DNA from: CAZAGT01 sp964484515
Lineage (GTDB): Bacteria; Desulfobacterota; DSM-4660; Desulfatiglandales; HGW-15
Length of the DNA: 10,115 nucleotides
Assembly (NCBI GenBank): GCA_964484515.1
Contig: CAZAGT010000177.1
Location: 1 to 10,115 of the forward strand
Reading direction: 5' to 3'
The position numbers were made by a program, and so were the translations under genes. A model generated the notes under the pieces. That model was not told where the DNA came from. It made no database searches and saw only the letters and a program-made list of their open reading frames with translations. This document shows positions 1 through 6,056 of the stretch, piece by piece. The stretch's first letter is position 1. Every line of letters starts with the position of its first letter.

Positions 1-71
1 GCTACCCGAGGCGGCCGGAGGGCCACTGCGGTATAGGCCGGATTGACAGCCTTGGCGCATACTCCGAGTCT

Positions 72-206
72 GCTCCGGCCGCCTTGCTTGCACGCTTCTT
101 TAAGCGTTCGAGCGGGTAACGTCTCGTTTCTTGAAAAGAGACCCCCATGGCCAGGCGTTAAGGCTTTGACGACCTTATTTCTTGGAGTTCCATACGAGGA
201 TTTCAT
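72..206 (+). repeat. Dispersed repeat, copy A (inverted partner at about 5808-5951)
   Basis: This segment matches the reverse complement of about 5808-5951. The core at 91-160 aligns to its partner with about 62 of 70 positions identical and two single-base gaps, by my hand alignment. Shared blocks include GCGTTCGAGCGGGTAACGT and CCCCCATGGCC. Similarity fades but is still traceable to about 206 (ATTTC and CATACG blocks in the same spacing). The left edge shares GCTCCGGC and GCCTTG with the partner, which has extra bases inserted there. Inside the core are a CGCTT/AAGCG hairpin and a near-perfect TCTCGTTTC/GAAAAGAGA palindrome. No transposase is present, so this looks like a non-autonomous intergenic repeat rather than an insertion sequence. 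Confidence 0.8.
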
Positions 207-564
207 AACCCTCGTTCCACGTTGTTCGCGTGATGCCGCTCTTCGAGAGCGCACGTCGGATGCTTTTCCCGCCGCGTCAGGGTTGGAAAACCCCCACCTT
301 TGATAGGGTCTTCAACTTGACTCGTCTGGGCCGTAACCCACCGGGATTATTGTGCCTTCTTTGCCTGACCCGGTTCTTGTGAAAGCATGTGCAGAATGGT
401 TGAATTTGTGTTAAAAAGCGCCCATTCGAAGCGTTCGGCGGACTAACCCATACGGCTGACCCCCTGAGGTGAGGCCGCTTTCCGATAGGGCTCCGGCGCA
501 TCCCGACGTATTATCGGCAGTTGGTTTTCGCAACAAACTCACACGATCGGGCAGCAGAAACTGA
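207..564. other. Gene-free leader upstream of the phosphate transporter
   Basis: About 360 bases without a credible gene. I see a short CGCTCT/AGAGCG hairpin at 237-251. A segment at 418-499 could be closed by GCGCC/GGCGC pairing, and an 8-bp hairpin sits just before the transporter start. I could not recognise a riboswitch class, a clear -35/-10 promoter or a PhoB box in it. Promoter and leader signals for the phosphate genes should lie here by position. Confidence 0.4.
519..539 (+). promoter_or_regulatory. Hairpin shortly upstream of the transporter start
   Basis: AGTTGGTT (519-526) pairs with AACAAACT (532-539), with one G/A mismatch and a five-base TTCGC loop. It ends 25 bases before the ATG at 565. 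It has no following T-run, so it is not a typical intrinsic terminator. It could be an operator-like palindrome or an mRNA leader hairpin; the function is unknown. Confidence 0.3.
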
Positions 565-2856
565 ATGGAAATTTACGTCCTCGCAGTCATTCTCCTGATG
601 GGTCTCGCGGTCTTTGATCTGATCGTGGGCGTCAGCAATGACGCCGTGAATTTCCTCAACTCATCGATCGGTTCCAGAGTGGCCCCGCGCTACGTCATTA
701 TGATCATAGCCAGTCTGGGGATCCTTGCGGGAGTGACGTTTTCGAGCGGTATGATGGAAGTTGCCCGGAAGGGCATCTTTCACCCCAGGCTATTCTTGAT
801 GCCGGAATTGATCGCTATCTTCTTAGCCGTCATGCTCACCGATGTAATTCTCTTGGATCTATTCAATACCTTCGGTCTACCCACGTCGACAACCGTGTCG
901 ATCGTGTTTGAGCTGCTGGGAGCAGCGGTTGCAGTGTCTCTCGTCAAGATCCATTCGGCGGGTGAGAGCTATCTGACGGTAGCCGAATATATCAACACCA
1001 GTAAGGCCCTCGTCATCATCATGGGGATTCTCCTCTCCGTCGTGATCGCCTTTTGCTTCGGCGTTATGGCCCAAATTGCGACACGCCTGCTATTTACGTT
1101 CGATTACACCGAACGTCTTAAGCGATATAGCGGCCTTTGGGGAGGCGTGGCCCTTTCGGTGATCACCTATTTCATTCTGATCAAGGGGGCCAAGGGGACA
1201 TCTTTTCTATCGCCTGAGACCGTGACTTGGATCAAAACCCATGCCTGGACCATTCTTTCCGGCGGCTTTGTCATTTTCGCGATCTTTTTTCAATTGTTGA
1301 GCCTCTTCACCAACATCAACATCCTCAAGCCGATCGTGCTGGTTGGGACCTTTGCCCTCGCCATGGCCTTTGCCGGCAATGACCTTGTCAATTTCATCGG
1401 TGTCCCTCTAGCAGGCATGAGTGCGTATCAGGTCGCCTCAGAGGCGGCGAATCCGCTCCTCACCACCATGGAGGCGCTCCAAAAGGCGACCCAAACGAAT
1501 ACCTTTCTACTCCTGATCGCCGGGGCCATCATGGTCGCCACCCTGTGGATATCGCGCAAGGCGCGGACCGTCACCCAGACAGAGATCGGCCTGGGCCGGC
1601 AGGACGAGGGCATTGAGCGCTTCGGTTCGTCTACGATCTCGCGCGTTATCGTTCGCATGGTATACACCCTTTTCGGCTTCTTGCGGACGTTGATACCTGT
1701 ATCGTTGAGAAGGATCATGGGCACCCGCCTCGATCCGGGGGCATCCCAGCTTCCACCCCCAACCGACGGAGAACCACCCTCTTTCGACCTCCTGCGGGCA
1801 TCGGTAAACCTCATCGTTGCGAGTGCGATCATTTCGTTCGCCACCTCCCTGAAGCTTCCCCTCTCGACGACATACGTGACGTTTATGGTGGCCATGGGAA
1901 CATCCTTGTCCGATCAGGCCTGGGGTAGAGAAAGTGCGGTCTATCGAGTCACCGGCGTGATGACCGTTATCGGAGGCTGGTTTTTCACGGCTTTGGCTGC
2001 CTTTACCGTTTCCCTTGTTTTTGCGGGAATCATTTCCTGGTTGAAACTCCCCGCCGTCTTGGGGTTGCTCCTGCTTGCGGGCTTCCTCATCGTGAACACC
2101 TATCGGTATCACCATAAAAGACAAGCGGAACGCGCGGCCATCGAGTCTTTCAGCCTCGGCGCCGCCACGGAAGCCGAGACCGCCATCGAAGCCGCCTTTG
2201 AACAGACGGGTCATTTCCTGAAAGACATCAGCGATAATCTGGGAACTTGCTTCGCAGCCGCTTCCTCGGAGGATGTGGAGCGGTTGAGAAACACAAGGAG
2301 CGAGGCCGAAAAAACGCAACAATGGGCGAACACGATCGCGGCCAATATCTTCGAAACGCTTTCACTGCTGCAGCGCGAACACACGGATCACACCCAAAAT
2401 TATGCGCTCACCATCAGGGCACTGCAGGCGATCGCCGAAAGCCACCATGACATCACATCGCGCACCTGCGAACACTTCCAAAACTACCACGCCGGATTCA
2501 CCGATTCGCAAAAAGAGGAATTGAGGTATATCAAGACCTTCCTGACGCGTCTGCTTTGGAACACAGCCATTATGCTCATGCGAAGGAAAAAGGTGGACTA
2601 CGATTATATCGCAAATCAATGCGACAAACTGAAGGACCTCGTCGCGGAGTCGGACAAGAATCAGATTATGCGGATCCAGAATGCCGAATCGAAAACCCGT
2701 CTCAGTATTCTGTTCTACGCATTACTTGAAAACGCACTCAGGATTGCGGAGCAAACTCAGAACCTGCTCACTGTATTCAGGGAGTCTTTTGAAGTCCAAT
2801 CGAACGCTGACGCATCGGTCGTCTCTTCATCCAAACCGGTCCCGGAGCTTGGTTGA
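565..2856 (+). CDS. pit: PiT-family inorganic phosphate transporter with C-terminal PhoU-like domain
   Basis: A 763-residue inner-membrane permease of the PiT/PHO4 family, which moves metal-complexed phosphate using the proton (or sodium) gradient. Residues 1-515 form the hydrophobic permease. The family's duplicated signatures are clear: GVSNDAVNF (22-30) with GLPTSTT (104-110), and FAGNDLVNF (269-277) with KLPLSTT (430-436). Residues about 520-745 are hydrophilic, helical and rich in charged residues, resembling a PhoU/DUF47 bundle on the cytoplasmic side. This makes the protein about 260 residues longer than E. coli PitA. Long PiT proteins of this kind are known, notably in Bacteroidota. 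The start is the first possible ATG: an in-frame TGA lies immediately before it. Its Shine-Dalgarno is weak. A DUF47 gene follows 134 bases downstream, probably in the same operon. Family assignment is firm; the PhoU-like label for the tail is from its pattern only. Confidence 0.95.
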   Translation: MEIYVLAVILLMGLAVFDLIVGVSNDAVNFLNSSIGSRVAPRYVIMIIASLGILAGVTFSSGMMEVARKGIFHPRLFLMPELIAIFLAVMLTDVILLDLFNTFGLPTSTTVSIVFELLGAAVAVSLVKIHSAGESYLTVAEYINTSKALVIIMGILLSVVIAFCFGVMAQIATRLLFTFDYTERLKRYSGLWGGVALSVITYFILIKGAKGTSFLSPETVTWIKTHAWTILSGGFVIFAIFFQLLSLFTNINILKPIVLVGTFALAMAFAGNDLVNFIGVPLAGMSAYQVASEAANPLLTTMEALQKATQTNTFLLLIAGAIMVATLWISRKARTVTQTEIGLGRQDEGIERFGSSTISRVIVRMVYTLFGFLRTLIPVSLRRIMGTRLDPGASQLPPPTDGEPPSFDLLRASVNLIVASAIISFATSLKLPLSTTYVTFMVAMGTSLSDQAWGRESAVYRVTGVMTVIGGWFFTALAAFTVSLVFAGIISWLKLPAVLGLLLLAGFLIVNTYRYHHKRQAERAAIESFSLGAATEAETAIEAAFEQTGHFLKDISDNLGTCFAAASSEDVERLRNTRSEAEKTQQWANTIAANIFETLSLLQREHTDHTQNYALTIRALQAIAESHHDITSRTCEHFQNYHAGFTDSQKEELRYIKTFLTRLLWNTAIMLMRRKKVDYDYIANQCDKLKDLVAESDKNQIMRIQNAESKTRLSILFYALLENALRIAEQTQNLLTVFRESFEVQSNADASVVSSSKPVPELG

Positions 2857-2980
2857 ATAGGAACGAGGCAGGAGACTCAAGGCCTGAGCCGAAGAACCTT
2901 CTACTGGCCACCCCAGGCCGCGGGCCTCACGCCGAAGAATTCATGCTCGTCATTGTTTGCTTGAAAAGCTTCTGTTTTCG

Positions 2981-2986
2981 GGAGGA
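2981..2986 (+). promoter_or_regulatory. Ribosome binding site deciding the DUF47 start
   Basis: GGAGGA with a four-base spacer to the ATG at 2991. It is the strongest Shine-Dalgarno in the neighbourhood and supports this ATG over an in-frame TTG at 2853 that overlaps the transporter stop. Confidence 0.75.
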
Positions 2987-2990
2987 AACC

Positions 2991-3686
2991 ATGCGGATAC
3001 CATTTCTTTCACTGTTCGTGACATCGCCCTTTGAGGGTTTGCAGGAACACGCTGAAAAGGTGAGGGAATGTGCCTGGGCGTTTCAGCAGGCTGTGGAGTG
3101 CCACGCCTCTGAAAAATGCGAAGGTTTTGAAGCATTACGCCAGGAAGTCTCAAAACTGGAAAGCGAGGCTGATGCCATCAAACGCAGAATCCGCGGCCAC
3201 ATCCCAAAGGGGACAAGGATGCCCGTGTCGAAATTCGAACTCTTTATGTACATCCGCGAACAGGACAAGGTCCTCGACTCCATGCAAGAAGCGCTCGATT
3301 GGCTCTCTTACCAAACCAGGCCGAGCATCTCGGAAGAACTAAAGGGCGATGTCTTGCAGCTCGTGGACGCCGTCATCGAGCCGATCGAGGAATTGAGCAG
3401 AATGGTGTCGGAGGCAAAGAAGTACTTCGATGACTATTCGGAAAAGCAGCGCCGACTTGTAAAGGAGATTATCTACAACTTGCGCCAACGGGAGCATGAG
3501 GCGGACAAACGGGAAGATGGATTGAAACGCAAGATCTTTACGCTCGAAAAGGACCCCTCTAGGATATTTCATCTGGTCAGGCTCTCTGAAATCATTGGTT
3601 CGATCGCCGATCATGCCGAAAACACGGGGGACATGATGAGGGCCATGATTGCAAGGAGGAGGAGGGTGGTCTTCGGCGAGAGTTAG
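2991..3686 (+). CDS. DUF47 / PhoU-like Pit accessory protein
   Basis: A 231-residue soluble, all-helical protein of the DUF47 family (TIGR00153-type, PhoU_div), usually encoded beside PiT permeases and thought to regulate them. Metal-ligand-like PhoU motifs are visible: ESEAD (57-61), REQDK (89-93), REHEAD (167-172) and IADHAENTGD (205-214). The N-terminus (SPFEGLQEHAEKV, 12-24) matches the usual family start, and length is close to the family norm. The open frame extends upstream to a TTG at 2853 that overlaps the transporter stop. The extra 46 residues look non-coding in style, and the ATG at 2991 has GGAGGA in front of it, so the shorter form is preferred. It lies 134 bases after the transporter in the same direction, implying co-transcription. 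What is odd is that its partner transporter already carries a PhoU-like tail. Confidence 0.93.
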   Translation: MRIPFLSLFVTSPFEGLQEHAEKVRECAWAFQQAVECHASEKCEGFEALRQEVSKLESEADAIKRRIRGHIPKGTRMPVSKFELFMYIREQDKVLDSMQEALDWLSYQTRPSISEELKGDVLQLVDAVIEPIEELSRMVSEAKKYFDDYSEKQRRLVKEIIYNLRQREHEADKREDGLKRKIFTLEKDPSRIFHLVRLSEIIGSIADHAENTGDMMRAMIARRRRVVFGES

Positions 3687-3690
3687 TTTC

Positions 3691-3890
3691 CAGATCAAAA
3701 ACGGCCTTTTTCCACAATCTCAGCGTCAAGCTGCGGGATCCTTGTGCGGCGTACTTGCTGGACGCCTCCGCGCAATCCCCTGATTTGACTCGGCCCGTAC
3801 GGGCCGCCCAAAGGCGGTCCAATTCCGCTATCCAGCGGAATTGTCCTTGATCTTGCGAAAAAATACTCATTTCTGAACTGCAAACCGCCC
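3691..3890. repeat. Hairpin-rich palindromic element between convergent genes
   Basis: The gap between the DUF47 gene and the convergent kinase gene is filled with strong inverted repeats. There is a perfect 16-base palindrome CGGCCCGTACGGGCCG at 3791-3806. An 8-bp stem GGGCCGCC/GGCGGTCC follows, with loop CAAA (3801-3820, one G-T pair). Next is a perfect 10-bp stem CAATTCCGCT/AGCGGAATTG with loop ATCC (3820-3843). A GGCGT/ACGCC pair also occurs at 3748-3766. Adjacent stems share bases, so alternative folds compete. None is followed by a T-run on either strand, so these are not typical intrinsic terminators. TGCGGCGTACTT (3745-3756) also occurs in the repeat at the right end of the window. 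The limits given are approximate. I interpret this as an extragenic repeat of the REP/BIME kind, possibly also limiting read-through. Confidence 0.6.
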
Positions 3891-3959
3891 TCCGGTCAGG
3901 GTTGTACTTCCAAATCGGACGCTGAATGACGTGCATTGTCGTTCCCGGATTGAGAGGAG

Positions 3960-5759
3960 CTAGCTATCACGTTGCGCTGAAGGTTGGCTCCGTGGCAGGT
4001 GAATCCGGAAGGTGCTGCCCCTACCAGGCATGCTCTCAACAGAGACGCGGCCTCTGTGGGCCTGGACAACGTGCTTCACAATAGCGAGTCCGAGTCCTGT
4101 GCCCCCCAGCTTGCGACTGCGGCCCTTATCGACGCGGTAGAACCTCTCAAAGAGTCGCGGCAGGTGTTCCCTGGAAATACCGATACCGCTGTCCTTGAAA
4201 CTGATGGTCACTTCTTCGTCTGTGGCGGCGACCTCTATTCGGACTGCATTCCCCTCGCCGCTGTACTTGATGGAATTATCAAGGAGGTTCACAAACGCCC
4301 GTTCCAGCAAACGAGAATTGATCTCGGCCAAGACCCCGTCTTCACATCTCAACTCAATTGGTATGCCTGCTTCCTCCGCCTTATCGCGGCATAACTGAAC
4401 AGCTGCCTGCAAGGCATCCTTCACAGGCGCTTTCTTAAGGACCATCTTGTTGGAACCGGCCTCTTGCTCGATTCGCGAAAGGTCCAGCAGGTCTTCGATG
4501 ATGGCATCAAGACGATCTACGTGGTTTCCGATTATCTCCAGGAAACGAATGGCCTGGTCCGGATCGTTCATGGCACCATCCTGAAGAGTCTCCACAAACC
4601 CTTTGATCGTCGTAATGGGGGTCTTGATCTCGTGTGAGGCGTTCTCGACAAAGTCGCGGCGGACATTCTCCAGTTTGCGCAGCCGGGTCACGTCATTCAG
4701 GACGATAAGTGCCCCGATCGAGTTCCGGCCATCACCGTAAAGGATCGTGCCGTGAAGATTGAGTATCTTTTCGCCATCGGAATAATGGACCACATCCTTT
4801 TCGACGAGTCCCGCGCTCGTTAGGGCCTCTTTCACGAACCGCTGAACATCCGTATTTCTGACGACTTCCTGGATACTTCGACCCTCTGCTTCGGAGGGTG
4901 CCCATCCAAATATCCGACCTGACGCCTCGTTCATGCTGATGATGAGCTCGTCCGTATTGACGGCGATAATCCCTTCCACCATACTGGAATAGACCGCTTC
5001 AAGTTGTTTGCGCTGTCGGCTTATGGTCCTGATCCGGTCATTCAATTGAGCGGCCATCTGGTTCATCGACTCTGCCAACCGCCTCATCTCCAGTGAGCCC
5101 GGGAGGGGCAACCGGTGTCCGAGATCACCCGCCGCAAAACGCTCCGCACCCGCCGTCATCTCCTCCAGCGGCCGCGTGATACGCCGACCGACAAATAGGC
5201 TCAGAATAGCCGACAGACCCACCATGATGAGCGCTGCGATGACGATGCTTACCTGAATGGACCGAAACGCTTTGTCGATCGAGCTGATCGAGACAGACGC
5301 CCTGACCACGGCCACCGTGCTCTCTCCTTCCCTGACGGGGATTGCCAAGTACATCATGTTCTTATTTACCGTTCGGCTGTACCGCATGGAGGTTCCCACC
5401 CGTCCGGCCAAGGCGGGCTTTATTTCGGGCCGGTTAGCATGGTTATCCATGACAGCCGTGTCCCCTTCCGAGTCTCCAACCACCTTTCCGGAGGGGAGGA
5501 TAACGGTGAGCCGGGTTGAAGTGCGGCGCCCTATGGTCTTGCAGAGTTGATCGATTCTCCCCTGATCGAGGGGATCCAGATAGGATACGACCTGCTTTTC
5601 AAAGAAAAGCGCCCGCTCTTCAAGATCGGATGCGGTTTGCTCAAGGAAGAAATTTCTCAGAGATTTGGAGGCGTACGGAATTACCGCCACCAGGGAAACC
5701 ACGATGATCAGGAGATAGGAGGGATAAAGCAGCCAAAGCAATCGTGTGTTCTTGCCCAT
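3960..5759 (-). CDS. phoR: PhoR-type membrane sensor histidine kinase
   Basis: A 599-residue inner-membrane sensor kinase. Residues 7-29 form TM1, 30-168 an extracytoplasmic sensor region, and 169-190 TM2. HAMP follows at about 191-247 (RRITRPLEEM and AERFAAGDL), PAS at about 254-360 and HisKA at about 364-430. The phospho-acceptor is His376 in NASHEIKTPI. The HATPase_c domain has the N box around NLLDNSIKYS, G1 DSGIGIS (523-529), the F box RLFERFYRVD and G2 GGTGLGLAIVK (552-562), so catalysis should be intact. TM-HAMP-PAS-HisKA-HATPase is the PhoR architecture, and the neighbouring phosphate genes support that name. The regulated partner, normally PhoB, is not in the window, so another signal is possible. 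Two starts compete: the ATG at 5777 has AGGAG only 3 bases away, while the ATG at 5759 has GAGGT (5766-5770) with a 6-base spacer and is preferred. Confidence 0.88.
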   Translation of the reverse strand: MGKNTRLLWLLYPSYLLIIVVSLVAVIPYASKSLRNFFLEQTASDLEERALFFEKQVVSYLDPLDQGRIDQLCKTIGRRTSTRLTVILPSGKVVGDSEGDTAVMDNHANRPEIKPALAGRVGTSMRYSRTVNKNMMYLAIPVREGESTVAVVRASVSISSIDKAFRSIQVSIVIAALIMVGLSAILSLFVGRRITRPLEEMTAGAERFAAGDLGHRLPLPGSLEMRRLAESMNQMAAQLNDRIRTISRQRKQLEAVYSSMVEGIIAVNTDELIISMNEASGRIFGWAPSEAEGRSIQEVVRNTDVQRFVKEALTSAGLVEKDVVHYSDGEKILNLHGTILYGDGRNSIGALIVLNDVTRLRKLENVRRDFVENASHEIKTPITTIKGFVETLQDGAMNDPDQAIRFLEIIGNHVDRLDAIIEDLLDLSRIEQEAGSNKMVLKKAPVKDALQAAVQLCRDKAEEAGIPIELRCEDGVLAEINSRLLERAFVNLLDNSIKYSGEGNAVRIEVAATDEEVTISFKDSGIGISREHLPRLFERFYRVDKGRSRKLGGTGLGLAIVKHVVQAHRGRVSVESMPGRGSTFRIHLPRSQPSAQRDS

Positions 5760-5807
5760 GCTCTTACCTCGAATCATCCACTCCTAACGGTCCGGCCCAT
5801 TTCTGAG

Positions 5808-5951
5808 CGCGTATGAAATTGCGTGAAATGAGATCTTTGATACCCTAACGCCCGGCCATGGGGGCCTCTTTTCAAAAACGAAACGTTACCCGCTCGAACG
5901 CTGAAGAAGCTTGCAAGCTTGTCCGCCTTCGGAGGGCAAGGCCGCCGGAGC
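5808..5951 (-). repeat. Dispersed repeat, copy B (inverted partner of 72-206)
   Basis: Read on the minus strand, this repeats copy A in inverted orientation, with the best-conserved core at about 5845-5914. Copy B has additional bases between the GCCTTG block and the core, including an AAGCTTGCAAGCTT palindrome around 5907-5920. Its far end comes within about 50 bases of the kinase start. It may therefore form part of the kinase leader or promoter region. Confidence 0.8.
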
Positions 5952-6056
5952 GACTTGCCGGGTCCAAGCTCACAGAGCAAAGCCTGAACCCTCTCTCCTC
6001 TTTCCTCGAACCTGGTTCCCTGGGGCCTTGTACCCCGCGTGCCTTTTCCCACCTTC
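5952..6056. other. Spacer downstream of glnE with small palindromes
   Basis: Together with copy B this forms the roughly 300-base gap between glnE and the kinase gene. It holds GAACCTGGTTC (6008-6018) and a weak GGGG/CCCC hairpin (6022-6036), but no T-run-backed terminator on the glnE strand. No credible gene is present; open frames across it are explained by the repeat and by glnE on the other strand. Confidence 0.4.

Noticed and set aside
43..303. 86-residue open frame at the left end
   Set aside because: It runs through repeat copy A; the similar peptide from copy B arises only because the DNA repeat is shared. No ribosome binding site or recognisable domain.
207..564. PhoB box upstream of the transporter
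   Set aside because: No pair of properly spaced TGTCATA-like heptamers could be found by eye.
1507..2322. 271-residue minus-strand frame opposite the transporter
   Set aside because: Antisense to a clear PiT coding sequence, with Gly/Arg/His-rich shadow composition and no domain.
2853..2990. N-terminal extension of the DUF47 protein from a TTG overlapping the transporter stop
   Set aside because: Although a GGAG lies upstream, the added 46 residues do not look like the family and the ATG at 2991 has a much better ribosome binding site.
3791..3843. Bidirectional intrinsic terminator
   Set aside because: Stems are strong but neither strand has a following T-run, so only a non-canonical role can be proposed.
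3592..3936. Minus-strand open frames in the convergent gap
   Set aside because: They translate the palindromic element and overlap the end of the DUF47 gene. The peptides are low-complexity in style and have no credible start signal.
72..5951. Composite transposon carrying phosphate genes
   Set aside because: No transposase, integrase or target duplication is visible; the repeats alone do not support mobility.
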